64,000 bases of DNA from Macrostomum hystrix (GCA_950097015.1 CATNEN010000007.1:8092001-8156000), one strand, 5' to 3'. Shown: positions 1-12,668, counted from the first letter of the stretch. The notes: generated by a model not told the origin, from the sequence alone. Translations and numbers: made by a program.

Positions 1-250
1 TTTGCTTCGATTCTAGCTACGTCTTTTGCTTCGATTCTAGCTACGTCTTTTGCTTCGATTCTAGCTACGTCTTTTGCTTCGATTCTAGCTACGTCTTTTG
101 CTTCGATTCTAGCTACGTCTTTTGCTTCGATTCTAGCTACGTCTTTTGCTTCGATTCTAGCTACGTCTTTTGCTTCGATTCTAGCTACGTCTTTTGCTTC
201 GATTCTGTCTAAATATCCTGCTTCGATTCTGTCTAAATATCCTGCTTCGA
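1..250. repeat. 24-bp minisatellite at left window edge
   Basis: About eight near-identical 24-bp units carry the core GCTTCGATTCTAGCTACGTC up to about base 204. They are followed by degenerate units with GCTTCGATTCTGTCTAAATA. The array runs off the left edge, so its true size is unknown. Short open frames across it are by-products of the repeat. Confidence 0.95.
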
Positions 251-785
251 TTCCAGTGCAGCTGCTGGTCCTCGCGCTGGTGGCGGCCTACCGGCAAGAA
301 AAGGCGCGCACTGGGCTATAAATCGTGGAGCGCCTGCTGGCTGATGCGGGCGCCCCTGCTGTGCGCTTCAGCATTTTCGTCCACTAGTATTGTTTTTTCT
401 GTTGCGTTGTTCTATTTTTTGACTCATTTTAACCTGTCTAAATTTCAATCGTGACTTAGTTTATACATTTCGAAATTGTTGCTCACTTCTACTGGAGTCC
501 ACAAGTCCGGATAGAGTGAGTCCTCCTGTCTGCTCTGGGACGGCGCTGTGGGACGCAGAATAATTTAAATTTTCTTGTCGTGCCGAAATTCCTTCTTGGC
601 CGTATGTGAGCCATTAGCATATTTTGTACAACTAAAAACGAAGACACAAGGTGAGACACACTTGTGCGTGTTTGAGAACCTTTATTGGCTATTGCTCAGA
701 CATGACGCTCTTCACCTTTTTTGGCATTTCTTGAGTCCTGCCTTTACTGCGCGCCCGCTCAACTGCACCGAATCTTCTCAAAGCC
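251..785. other. Unassigned spacer
   Basis: No recognisable gene, RNA or mobile element is seen. A frame open into the following array crosses the right half, but it has no convincing start or splice signals. Confidence 0.5.
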
Positions 786-2085
786 TCAAAGCTTCAACCA
801 GTCCCGTGGTCCTTCAACCGCTAGCTTCAACCAGTTCCATGGTCCTTCAGCCGCTAGCTTCAACCAGTCTCGTGGTCCTTCAGCCGCTAGCTTCAACCAG
901 TTCCATGTTCCTTCAACTGCTAGCTTCAACCAGTTCCATGGTCCTTCAGCCGATAGCTTCAACCAGTTCCATGTTCCTTCAACTGCTAGCTTCAACCAGT
1001 TCCATGGTCCTTCAGCCGATAGCTTCAACCAGTTCCATGGTCCTTCAACCATCGCTAGCTTCAACCAGTTCCATGGTCCTTCAGCCGATAGCTTCAACCA
1101 GTTCCATGGTCCTTCAACCATCGCTAGCTTCAACCAGTTACATGGTCCTTCAACCGCTAGCTTCAACCAGTCCCATGGTCCTTCAACCGCTAGCTTCAAC
1201 CAGTTCCATGGTCCTTCAACTGCTAGCTTCAATCAGTCCCATGGTCCTTCAACTGCTAGCTTCAACCAGTCCCATGGTCCTTCAACTGCTAGCTTCAATC
1301 AGTCCCATGGTCCTTCAACTGCTAGCTTCAATCAGTCCCATGGTCCTTCAACTGCTAGCTTCAATCAGTCCCATGGTCCTTCAACCGCTAGCTTCAACCA
1401 GTTCCATGGTCCTTCAACCGCTAGCTTCAACCAGTTCCATGGTCCTTCAACTGCTAGCTTCAATCAGTCCCATGGTCCTTCAACTGCTAGCTTCAACCAG
1501 TCCCATGGTCCTTCAACTGCTAGCTTCAACCAGTCCCATGGTCCTTCAACTGCTAGCTTCAATCAGTCCCATGGTCCTTCAACTGCTAGCTTCAACCAGT
1601 CCCATGGTCCTTCAACTGCTAGCTTCAATCAGTCCCATGGTCCTTCAACTGCTAGCTTCAATCAGTCCCATGGTCCTTCAACTGCTAGCTTCAATCAGTC
1701 CCATGGTCCTTCAACCGCTAGCTTCAACCAGTTCCATGGTCCTTCAACCGCTAGCTTCAACCAGTTCCATGGTCCTTCAACTGCTAGCTTCAATCAGTCC
1801 CATGGTCCTTCAACTGCTAGCTTCAACCAGTCCCATGGTCCTTCAACTGCTAGCTTCAACCAGTCCCATGGTCCTTCAACTGCTAGCTTCAATCAGTCCC
1901 ATGGTCCTTCAACTGCTAGCTTCAACCAGTCCCATGGTCCTTCAACTGCTAGCTTCAACCAGTCCCATGGTCCTTCAACTGCTAGCTTCAATCAGTCCCA
2001 TGGTCCTTCAACTGCTAGCTTCAATCAGTCCCATGGTCCTTCAACTGCTAGCTTCAATCAGTCCCATGGTCCTTCAACCAGCAAT
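786..2085. repeat. 33-bp minisatellite with long open frames
   Basis: About 39 head-to-tail units of 33 bp, with the core CTTCAACCAGTCCCATGGTC. Because 33 is a multiple of three, two plus-strand frames stay open throughout. One reads as repeats of ASFNQSHGPST and the other as VLQPLASTSSM. Two units near 1050-1130 carry a 3-nt insertion (ATC), which keeps the frame. Several variants (AAC/AAT, ACT/ACC) are silent in the first frame and change residues in the second. The frames have no ATG start near a credible upstream exon, so coding is possible but unproven. Confidence 0.9.
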
Positions 2086-3208
2086 CCGATACCAAAACTC
2101 GCTGTAAAGCAACTTTGCTAAAGAATTAATTTTAAAGACTCACTTCTCTAATTTGGAAAATTACGCGGATCTTCGCTCTCTTCCGAATTCTTGCGTCTCG
2201 CGTGAGGCTGCGGACTTGGTCAAGCGGAGGCTCACAGCAGAGAGTGAATGCTGGAGTGCGAAGGATGGATGGATGGATGAGAACGGTCTGAGTCGGCATG
2301 AAGGCTGCACAGGGCGCGGCTCACTATTTACCTGGACAATCAGAGGGAGGGGGAGAGCAGTGAGGGGGTGTGGGCTGGAGAGCGGTGGACGGTGGGTGTT
2401 CGCTGAGGCTGCTGAGACAATCCAGCACTGACAATGGAATTTTTGTTCGGGGTCAGAGCTTGTGTCACCAAGCCACATCTCTCGTCCTACGCTGTTTTTC
2501 ATTTCTTTCTTGTCTTTCTTTTTCCGCTGGCCTCGCGAAAGTCTCTCAATTGGCTTCCATGACGCAGTTGAAAGTCTACGGCTCGCTACGCTTATGCAAC
2601 ACGGGCCGGCCTAGCACAGCAAAGCCTGCTCAAACCGTGCTCAAGCAATACAACTGGCTACTCGGCCTGCCTGTAGGGCGGGTTCAGTGGGCTTTGATTG
2701 CTGTTTGCCGAAGCTGAAGCCAGCAATGAAAATGTGGATTGCAGGCCTCTCTCTGCCCCATTCTGGTGGCTGTGCGCGCAGTTGCAGAGTTAATTGACAC
2801 AGATGGGAGGTACACAGCAACGGCTGAGAGCCAGTCGCTTGATGTCTCAACGTCCTGTCCCACCTTTGACGCCGTGTTTGGTTAAGCACTGGCTGTTTGT
2901 TCAATCATTTTTTCTGTGTACGATTTAAAGAAATGATTCGTTTCTGTTAAGAGTGCAGTGTTTAAACTGCTCTGGAGAAACACAGCAGAGAATGTCAACC
3001 TGCATGTAGACACTTTTGCAGTTTATTTTAGCGCAGCTGTTGCCGCAGTTTAAAAAGTCTAGCTCGTTGTCAAAGCTGTCGCTGAGAATAAGTTTCAAAT
3101 AGCATTTTATTTATTCTATTAATTACGCTTCAACTGTAGCATTTGAGTGTGACTGACGCACTAACAGTTCTTGTACCTCGCATTCTATCTCTCTTCAGTT
3201 AGCCTTAG
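2086..3208. other. Unassigned intergenic stretch
   Basis: Mixed-composition DNA. Several short overlapping open frames on both strands have no recognisable domain or splice structure. No RNA gene or transposon end is seen. Confidence 0.5.
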
Positions 3209-5868
3209 AATGGGAGAGAGTGGGAGAGAGAATGGGAGAGAGTGGGAGAGAGAATAGGAGAGAGTGGGAGAGAGAATGGGAGAGAGTGGGAGAGAGAATA
3301 TGAGAGAGTGGGAGAGAGAATATGAGAGAGTGGGAGAGAGAATGGGAGAGAGTGGGAGAGAGAATAGGAGAGAGTGGGAGAGAGAATGGGAGAGAGTGGG
3401 AGAGAGAATAGGAGAGAGTGGGAGAGAGAATAGGAGAGAGTGGGAGAGAGAATATGAGAGAGTGGGAGAGAGAATATGAGAGAGTGGGAGAGAGAATATG
3501 AGAGAGTGGGAGAGAGAATATGAGAGAGTGGGAGAGAGAATATGAGAGAGTGGGAGAGAGAATATGAGAGAGTGGGAGAGAGAATATGAGAGAGTGGGAG
3601 AGAGAATGGGAGAGAGTGGGAGAGAGAATAGGAGAGAGTGGGAGAGAAAATGGGAGAGAGTGGGAGAGAGAATATGAGAGAGTGGGAGAGAGAATATGAG
3701 AGAGTGGGAGAGAGAATGGGAGAGAGTGGGAGAGAGAATAGGAGAGAGTGGGAGAGAGAATGGGAGAGAGTGGGAGAGAGAATATGAGAGAGTGGGAGAG
3801 AGAATATGAGAGAGTGGGAGAGAGAATGGGAGAGAGTGGGAGAGAGAATAGGAGAGAGTGGGAGAGAGAATGGGAGAGAGTGGGAGAGAGAATAGGAGAG
3901 AGTGGGAGAGAGAATATGAGAGAGTGGGAGAGAGAATATGAGAGAGTGGGAGAGAGAATATGAGAGAGTGGGAGAGAGAATATGAGAGAGTGGGAGAGAG
4001 AATGGGAGAGAGTGGGAGAGAGAATATGAGAGAGTGGGAGAGAGAATATAAGAGAGTGGGAGAGAGAATATGAGAGAGTGGGAGAGAGAATATGAGAGAG
4101 TGGGAGAGAGAATATGAGAGAGTGGGAGAGAGAATATGAGAGAGTGGGAGAGAGAATATGAGAGAGTGGGAGAGAGAATGGGAGAGAGTGGGAGAGAGAA
4201 TAGGAGAGAGTGGGAGAGAAAATGGGAGAGAGTGGGAGAGAGAATATGAGAGAGTGGGAGAGAGAATATGAGAGAGTGGGAGAGAGAATGGGAGAGAGTG
4301 GGAGAGAGAATAGGAGAGAGTGGGAGAGAGAATGGGAGAGAGTGGGAGAGAGAATATGAGAGAGTGGGAGAGAGAATATGAGAGAGTGGGAGAGAGAATG
4401 GGAGAGAGTGGGAGAGAGAATAGGAGAGAGTGGGAGAGAGAATGGGAGAGAGTGGGAGAGAGAATAGGAGAGAGTGGGAGAGAGAATATGAGAGAGTGGG
4501 AGAGAGAATATGAGAGAGTGGGAGAGAGAATATGAGAGAGTGGGAGAGAGAATATGAGAGAGTGGGAGAGAGAATGGGAGAGAGTGGGAGAGAGAATATG
4601 AGAGAGTGGGAGAGAGAATATAAGAGAGTGGGAGAGAGAATATGAGAGAGTGGGAGAGAGAATATGAGAGAGTGGGAGAGAGAATATGAGAGAGTGGGAG
4701 AGAGAATATGAGAGAGTGGGAGAGAGAATATGAGAGAGTGGGAGAGAGAATGGGAGAGAGTGGGAGAGAGAATAGGAGAGAGTGGGAGAGAGAATGGGAG
4801 AGAGTGGGAGAGAGAATATGAGAGAGTGGGAGAGAGAATATGAGAGAGTGGGAGAGAGAATGGGAGAGAGTGGGAGAGAGAATATGAGAGAGTGGGAGAG
4901 AGAATGGGAGAGAGTGGGAGAGAGAATATGAGAGAGTGGGAGAGAGAATATGAGAGAGTGGGAGAGAGAATGGGAGAGAGTGGGAGAGAGAATAGGAGAG
5001 AGTGGGAGAGAGAATGGGAGAGAGTGGGAGAGAGAATAGGAGAGAGTGGGAGAGAGAATATGAGAGAGTGGGAGAGAGAATATGAGAGAGTGGGAGAGAG
5101 AATATGAGAGAGTGGGAGAGAGAATATGAGAGAGTGGGAGAGAGAATAGGAGAGAGTGGGAGAGAGAATATGAGAGAGTGGGAGAGAGAATATAAGAGAG
5201 TGGGAGAGAGAATATGAGAGAGTGGGAGAGAGAATATGAGAGAGTGGGAGAGAGAATATGAGAGAGTGGGAGAGAGAATATGAGAGAGTGGGAGAGAGAA
5301 TATGAGAGAGTGGGAGAGAGAATGGGAGAGAGTGGGAGAGAGAATAGGAGAGAGTGGGAGAGAGAATGGGAGAGAGTGGGAGAGAGAATATGAGAGAGTG
5401 GGAGAGAGAATATGAGAGAGTGGGAGAGAGAATATAAGAGAGTGGGAGAGAGAATAGGAGAGAGTGGGAGAGAGAATATGAGAGAGTGGGAGAGAGAATA
5501 TGAGAGAGTGGGAGAGAGAATATGAGAGAGTGGGAGAGAGAATATGAGAGAGTGGGAGAGAGAATATGAGAGAGTGGGAGAGAGAATATGAGAGAGTGGG
5601 AGAGAGAATGGGAGAGAGTGGGAGAGAGAATATGAGAGAGTGGGAGAGAGAATGGGAGAGAGTGGGAGAGAGAATATGAGAGAGTGGGAGAGAGAATGGG
5701 AGAGAGTGGGAGAGAGAATATAAGAGAGTGGGAGAGAGAATATGAGAGAGTGGGAGAGAGAATGGGAGAGAGTGGGAGAGAGAATATGAGAGAGTGGGAG
5801 AGAGAATGGGAGAGAGTGGGAGAGAGAATAGGAGAGAGTGGGAGAGAGAATATGAGAGAGTGGGAGAT
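3209..5868. repeat. 22-bp purine-rich minisatellite with higher-order repeats
   Basis: About 120 units of 22 bp, with the core GTGGGAGAGAGAATATGAGA and variants GGGAGA, AGGAGA and ATAAGA. A block of about 216 bp recurs with the same variant order at 3264, 3748, 4320 and 4892. The spacings are 484 bp (22 units) and twice 572 bp (26 units), so the array has grown by duplication of multi-unit blocks. The plus strand is strongly purine-rich. A 936-codon minus-strand frame is an artefact: the unit contains no stop in that phase and repeats every 66 bp. Confidence 0.97.
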
Positions 5869-5978
5869 TGAGTAGGAGAGTGGGAGATTGAGTAGGAGAG
5901 TGGGGGATTGAGTAGGAGAGTGGGGGATTGAGTAGGAGAGTGGGGGATTGAGTAGGATTGTGGTAGATTGAGTAAGAG
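5869..5978. repeat. Short 20-bp array attached to the 22-bp array
   Basis: Five to six units of AGTAGGAGAGTGGGGGATTG or close variants follow the 22-bp array without a gap. The shared GGAGAGTGGG core suggests they derive from it. Confidence 0.85.
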
Positions 5979-6549
5979 AGTGAGGTAGAAGTTGAGAGTC
6001 TAGTGTGAGTAACACAGGGGGCAGTTCAACAACTCAAAGGCTGTTAATCATTTGGGCTGATCTCATAAAAAATGCCCAACCCGACACGGCTTCACACAGC
6101 TGTTAAATAAAAAGCTTTTGCTGCTCTCAAGCGGCGCAATCTCTTGTTACGTATGGAAGTGTCTGTTTTATGTATTTCCCTGCGTTTAAAAGTTTCTTGC
6201 AAAATTATACTGCTTGTAGTGAATTAGCATAGCGATTAGCATTATTAATTAGTTTTTGTTAAATATTACGAAGACAGAAAAATGAAATTGCGACCCGGGC
6301 AGTACCAGATAGAATATTTTGCTCAGTCTGGATCGTAAAGCGAAATATAATTGCTTTTAAAACTGCGCAAAATAGCAAACGCCGGTCAGCCAGCTACATA
6401 ACTGTAGCTTTCTTGCAATTTATTGCTGCAACGTCTTCACTATGCTACTGCAAGTAGAAATGTTATAAAATGAACAATACAGCACAATAGCTGTACTTTG
6501 CTGTACCCTTGTGACCCTTGTACTCTGCCTGATGATTAAAAGGACATGA
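5979..6549. other. Unassigned AT-rich spacer
   Basis: No gene, RNA or mobile element recognised. Confidence 0.5.
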
Positions 6550-8625
6550 CACACAATGGTCACCTGTTTAGGCATCATATTCACCTGTTTAGGCATCAGC
6601 TTCACCTGTTTAGGCATCAGCTTCACCTGTTTAGGGATCAGCTACAACTGTTTAGGCATCAGCTTCACCTGTTTAGGCATCAGCTTCACCTGTTTAGGGA
6701 TCAGCTTCACCTGTTTAGGCATCAGCTTTACCTGTTTAGGCATCAGCTTCACCTGTTTAGGGATCAGCTTCACCTGTTTAGGGATCAGCTTCACCTGTTT
6801 AGGCATCAGCTTCACCTGTTTAGGCATCAGCTTCACCTGTTTAGGGATCAGCTTCACCTGTTTAGGCATCAGCTTCACCTGTTTAGGGATCAGCTTCACC
6901 TGTTTAGGGATCAGCTACACCTGTTTAGGCATCAGCTTCACCTGTTTAGGGATCAGCTACAACTGTTTAGGCATCAGCTTCACCTGTTTAGGCATCAGCT
7001 TCACCTGTTTAGGCATCAGCTACAACTGTTTAGGTATCAGCTTCACCTGTTTAGGCATCAGCTTCACCTGTTTAGGCATCAGCTTCACCTGTTTAGGGAT
7101 CAGCTTCACCTGTTTAGGGATCAGCTACAACTGTTTAGGCATCAGCTTCACCTGTTTAGGCATCAGCTTCACCTGTTTAGGCATCAGCTTCACCTGTTTA
7201 GGCATCAGCTTCACCTGTTTAGGGATCAGCTACAACTGTTTAGGCATCAGCTTCACCTGTTTAGGGATCAGCTTCACCTATTTAGGCATCAGCTTCACCT
7301 GTTTAGGCATCAGCTTCACCTGTTTAGGCATCAGCTTCACCTGTTTAGGGATCAGCTTCACCTGTTTAGGGATCAGCTACACCTGTTTAGGCATCAGCTT
7401 CACCTGTTTAGGGATCAGCTACAACTGTTTAGGCATCAGCTTCACCTGTTTAGGCATCAGCTTCACCTGTTTGGGCATCAGCTTTACCTGTTTAGGTATC
7501 AGCTTCACCTGTTTAGGCATCAGCTTCACCTGTTTAGGCATCAGCTTCACCTGTTTAGGGATCAGCTTCACCTGTTTAGGGATCAGCTACACCTGTTTAG
7601 GCATCAGCTTCACCTGTTTAGGGATCAGCTACAACTGTTTAGGCATCAGCTTCACCTGTTTAGGCATCAGCTTCACCTGTTTAGGCATCAGCCTCACCTG
7701 TTTAGGTATCTGCTTCACCTGTTTAGGCATCAGCTTCACCTGTTTAGGGATCAGCTTCACCTGTTTAGGGATCAGCTACACCTGTTTAGGCATCAGCTTC
7801 ACCTGTTTAGGGATCAGCTACAACTGTTTAGGCATCAGCTTCACCTGTTTAGGCATCAGCTTCACCTGTTTAGGCATCAGCTACAACTGTTTAGGTATCA
7901 GCTTCACCTGTTTAGGCATCAGCTTCACCTGTTTAGGCATCAGCTTCACCTGTTTAGGGATCAGCTTCACCTGTTTAGGGATCAGCTACACCTGTTTAGG
8001 CATCAGCTTCACCTGTTTAGGGATCAGCTACAACTGTTTAGGCATCAGCTTCACCTGTTTAGGCATCAGCTTCACCTGTTTAGGCATCAGCTTCACCTGT
8101 TTAGGCATCAGCTTCACCTGTTTAGGGATCAGCTACAACTGTTTAGGCATCAGCTTCACCTGTTTAGGGATCAGCTTCACCTATTTAGGCATCAGCTTCA
8201 CCTGTTTAGGCATCAGCTTCACCTGTTTAGGCATCAGCTTCACCTGTTTAGGGATCAGCTTCACCTGTTTAGGGATCAGCTACACCTGTTTAGGCATCAG
8301 CTTCACCTGTTTAGGGATCAGCTACAACTGTTTAGGCATCAGCTTCACCTGTTTAGGCATCAGCTTCACCTGTTTGGGCATCAGCTTTACCTGTTTAGGT
8401 ATCAGCTTCACCTGTTTAGGCATCAGCTTCACCTGTTTAGGCATCAGCTTCACCTGTTTAGGGATCAGCTTCACCTGTTTAGGGATCAGCTACACCTGTT
8501 TAGGCATCAGCTTCACCTGTTTAGGGATCAGCTACAACTGTTTAGGCATCAGCTTCACCTGTTTAGGCATCAGCTTCACCTGTTTAGGCATCAGCCTCAC
8601 CTGTTTAGGTATCTGCTTCACCTGT
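6550..8625. repeat. 21-bp minisatellite with a 903-bp higher-order period
   Basis: About 98 units of 21 bp, with the core TTCACCTGTTTAGGCATCAG and variants GGGATC and TACAAC. Rare variants recur at a fixed distance. The CCTCACC/TATCTGC pair lies at 7692 and 8595, and the TTGGGCATCAGCTTTACC variant lies at about 7470 and 8373. The spacing is 903 bp (43 units). Two plus-strand frames of about 700 codons are open only because the unit is a multiple of three. Confidence 0.97.
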
Positions 8626-10038
8626 GGAACTGGTGAAACTTCACATCCACATAAACTTTTCACGTGGAAGAAGATAATTTCATACTAGTATTATATTTCT
8701 GGCGCTGTTTGAGACTTCACGCTAATTGGTATGGGGTCATACCTTAGCAACTTATGATAATTTTTTGTTTGTATCAACAATCTTGAAAAGGGTGATTTAG
8801 CGAATTCGCAGTCTCAAATTTCATGACACTCAGCTTGAAGACATTTCTTAGAGATTTAGGCATTTCACAATAGACCACCTGGATTTACACAATCCAGCCT
8901 TCTCAATTGTCTGGCGTTACTGGGCAGGCAAAGTTCTCTCCTGGCTTGCGCAACAGTCCTGCAATTGGCCTGAAGAAGCTCGGAGACAAAGCCAAGCGCA
9001 GACCGCACACACCTGTCTGCAAAAAAATTAGCCAAGAAATCGAAAAGTTCTCAGGTGATATTGTTGCCAAGCTCGCGTGGATCTCAAAATTGCATAATCC
9101 ACAAGTGAGGAGTGCGCAATAAATTGGGGAGGGGGGCCTGACCTGCGAATCTGAGATAATCATGAAAAACTGTTTCGCTAAAACAGCCTGGGCCTATCAT
9201 GTTTTTGGTGACTCCGAGTCCAGCAACTTGATCCGCTCCGGGGGCTGTAAATTTCAGGAAATTGGATAGCAGAAGCCCCTTGCTGGACACGCTCCTGTAG
9301 AGCAATAAAACAAATTTGATTGAACAATTTTAGTCACCTCTTCTAGGAGCAGATATGGCGGGTCAGCAAGAGACACTATTTGGGGAAATATTTGGACTGA
9401 GGGGGTTTCGCACGCGCCATCAACCTCCAGTGTCAGTTTGAAATTGTATGAAAAGCAGCAAACTGCGGGCTTGTTGAATCGCAAAAGCTTGCAGATTTTC
9501 AACCATCCCCCCTTTTCGATACCGATAGCTATTAAACCCAGAGGAGGATAATTAATTGCCGATGGAAAAACAGTCGGGATGTCTGAAACTTTGCTAATAT
9601 TCTCCCATAACACCCGCTCTGCAACACTCATTACACATTTCAACGCCAGTTCTGTTTGAGTCGAAAACTCAAACTCAAAGAATGAGGACCAGTGTTTGCT
9701 TCCTCAACGCCGCCCCCTCCCTGGGGCCTGCGGGTATCCATGTTTGCATTTATCTTATCACACGCGCCGCTTCACGCGCGGCACGCTCTCGAGCGGCTAA
9801 GTCCGCGTCGGTGACTGGGCGGAGGTTGGGGTGGGGGTCACCTTCGGGCACGAGCACCTGCGAGTCGATGTTTTTTGTTAAAGAGATTTTTTTCCTCTCC
9901 AAGCGAAGTTTGTCGGAAAAATTTCTGCCGCTTTTGTGAGTTTTCAATATTACGTTTTACTCTGATCGCTGGCCTCTATTTTATATTCTGCCCATTGCTC
10001 ATTTTTGCAGTCATCTACCAGCACATTCTCTGTCTCTC
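8626..10038. other. Unassigned stretch with weak minus-strand open frames
   Basis: No recognised gene. A minus-strand frame runs from about 9631 to 9254 (about 125 codons from its first ATG) and overlaps a second frame ending near 9084. Neither shows a known domain or clear splice sites. They could be parts of an unrecognised gene or an old repeat. Confidence 0.35.
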
Positions 10039-10318
10039 TGTCTTCCCGTCACTCTCCCCGTCACTCTCCCCATCACTCTCCCCGTCACTCTCCCCGTCAC
10101 TCTCCCCGTCACTCTCCCCGTCACTCTCCCCGTCACTATCCCCGTCACTCTCCCCGTCACTCTCCCCGTCACTCTCCCCGTCACTCTCCCCGTCACTCTC
10201 TCCGTCACTCTCCCCCGTCACTCTCCCCATCACTCTCCCCGTCACTCTCCCCGTCACTCTCCCCGTCACTCTCCCCGTCACTCTCCCCGTCACTCTCCCC
10301 ATCACTCTCCCCGTCACT
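10039..10318. repeat. 12-bp minisatellite
   Basis: About 23 units of CCGTCACTCTCC with few changes (CCATCACTCTCC, CCGTCACTATCC). The plus strand is pyrimidine-rich. Open frames here are repeat by-products. Confidence 0.95.
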
Positions 10319-10684
10319 GTTCAGTCTCACTTGCTTGAATTCGCAGGCCCTTCCAGCTAGTCTCAGGAGACATTGTCGCCAAAGCAGTCGGGCATTGTCC
10401 GATGTTTTCTCAATTGCCAGCTATTCGCAGAAAGTGAAAGCTTTCGCAGTGGCAGCTGCGGATTCTCCCAGTCTCCTTGTTGTGTGTGAGTTTATCACCG
10501 CTGTTGACACACTGACACATCTGCCGGGCTGCCAAATTATTCATATCAGCGCGGGCGGGCCGCAAATATCCCTTCCAGCTTGTCTCCTTTCCTTTCCTCT
10601 CTCCCGCTTTCTCACTCGCGTGGCTCAATATCGCTCACTTACTTTTTTGTCTTCCACGCTTGAGTATTCCAACGGAACCGCTGG

Positions 10685-10747
10685 CCTGTGGGTCAACAAG
10701 CTGGTTGGGAGGCATGCGGCTTCCCAACCAGCTTGTTGACCCACAGG
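10685..10747. repeat. Perfect 26-bp inverted repeat (hairpin)
   Basis: Left arm 10685-10710 begins CCTGTGGGTCAACAAGC. Right arm 10722-10747 is its exact reverse complement. The loop is 11 nt. No target-site duplication or transposon end is obvious next to it. Confidence 0.92.
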
Positions 10748-10949
10748 GACTCGGCAGTCGCAGGATCTGGCACTTCGCTGCGGCTTGGGGTGGGCTGCTC
10801 TTGAAGGCGCGGAATCCTGCCGGCCAGCGGTCCAGCTGCGAAATTCCAACGGTGTCCCACTCAAATTAGGCTCGCAATTTAGGCACCTTTGCGGTCCTGT
10901 TCTTTGCATTGGCGCTAGAAATTTTGAACCAGCCACTGAACTGTCACAG

Positions 10950-11346
10950 CCCGCCACAATCTGTCACACACCAATAGGCTTTCACTCACCCACAGTCAGT
11001 CACTGACCGATTGGCTGTCACTCACCCATAGGCTGTCACTCACCTATAATCTGTCACTCACTCACAGTCTGTCACTCACTCACCCATAGTCTGTCACTCA
11101 CCCACAGTCTGTCACTCACCCACAGTCTGTCACCCACCCATAGGCTGTCACTCACCCAAAGTCTGTCACTCGCTCACAGTCTGTCACTCACCCACAGTCT
11201 GTCACTCACCCAAAGTCTGTCACTCACCCACAGTCTGTCACCCACCCATAGGCTGTCACTCACTCACAGTCTGTCACCCACAGTCTGTCACTCACCCAAA
11301 GTCTGTCACTCACTCACAGTCTGTCACTCACCCACAGTCTGTCACC
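10950..11346. repeat. 18-bp minisatellite, degenerate
   Basis: Some 20 units based on CTGTCACTCACCCACAGT, with unit-length variation (ACTCACTCAC, CCCATAGG). Confidence 0.93.
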
Positions 11347-11903
11347 CGATTCCATAGCCAGTTGAAATAAAAAGAGCTAACTATGAAAGTCCAAAGATAG
11401 GATTTAGCGCACATCTTGTTCAATAATGCAATAAATGTATAAGACTAAAGCACAACACAATAACACAATAGGCTAGTTTATTTGGCTGGTCACTTAAGAA
11501 ACCAACAAAAGCAAAACAAACATAAACAGAGCATGGCAGTTCACTAAAATGAAAAGATCAAAGTGCATTTAAAACTGCAAGTGTTTGGGGAACAGTGTAA
11601 GAAATTAATGCATTACCAATCGCACAGGTATTACAACAGTGAGTGTGTTGACAAACTAGCAAATTTACATACTAAGGATTTTGCATTCACTTCGCCGAAG
11701 ATAAAGTAACTTAACAAAAATACGTTACTAGAGCAAGCGAAAGCAAGACTCAGACAGAAGCGAATCATTCTGCCGGGTCAGAGCGCGAAAATTTCAAATG
11801 GAGAAATCTCTTGGCAAAGAAGCAAATCCGGCATGGGCCGGCTGGATGCTCACAAGCACAGAAAGGAAAATTATGCTACAGTTATCGACTCGGCTCAGCT
11901 TCT
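11347..11903. other. 3' flank of the MECOM-like gene
   Basis: AT-rich sequence downstream of the minus-strand stop at 11904, likely containing the 3' UTR. No other gene is seen. Confidence 0.5.
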
Positions 11904-12612
11904 TCAAGCTTCATCAGTCAACTCGGCGGCTCCCTCAGCACCCGCTTCCTCAATCTCTTCGTCATCTTCGTCAACCGCCCCATAGTCGTCGTCGACTTCC
12001 TCGAAGCCGTCGCTGGCCGAAGCCCCACCGGTGGTGGCCGCTTCGCTGCCGCCCTCTACGCAGGCGCCGCCGCAGCCGGCTTCCACGGCAGCGTCGCCGT
12101 TGCAGAGATCGCCGAGACTGCGGCGCCGGCCCAGCCGGTGAATGTTCTTGAGGTGGCGCTGCATGTTGGAGCTGATGCTGAAGGCTCGCTCGCACATGGG
12201 GCATTGGTACGGCTGCTCGCCGGTGTGCGTGCGCAGGTGGCGGGCCAGGTTTGCAGCCCGCGGGAAGCACTTGCCGCAGAAGTCGCACGCGTGACGCCGT
12301 CTGCGTCGGCCTAGCAGTGGCGACGGCGGCGGCGGCGACTGTCGCTGGCCCATCGCCTGCTGGTTGGCGAGGCTCCAGAAGGTGGCCGGATCCGTCACGC
12401 CGGGCCGACGCGGTGGTGGCGCCGACGGACTGAGCGATCGCGGCCGCTGCACCGGCTGGGGCAGCTGCGGTGTGGCTGGCAGGCTCCGCTGCAAATCTGG
12501 GCGATAATCTGACGGGGAAGACGCTCGCGGAGGTGGCGGCGGTGGCGGCGGAGGCAACGGAGACGGCAGGCGTTTAAGGCGCTTGGGCTTTGGAACGCTG
12601 AGGTCTAATGGC

Positions 12613-12668
<56 letters not shown>

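Noticed and set aside
3205-6015. 936-codon minus-strand open frame of SHSLIFSLPLSP-type repeats
   Set aside because: The 22-bp unit has no stop in that phase, so the frame is open by construction. Frames on the other strand are also long, and there is no start context or splice site.
6546-8688. Two overlapping plus-strand frames of about 700 codons (HLFRHQL and FTCLGIS repeats)
   Set aside because: A 21-bp unit keeps every stop-free phase open. Two frames being open at once argues against coding.
9084-9643. Overlapping minus-strand frames of 73 and 129 codons
   Set aside because: No domain, atypical starts and no splice sites that join them. They are mentioned only as weak candidates in the stretch entry.
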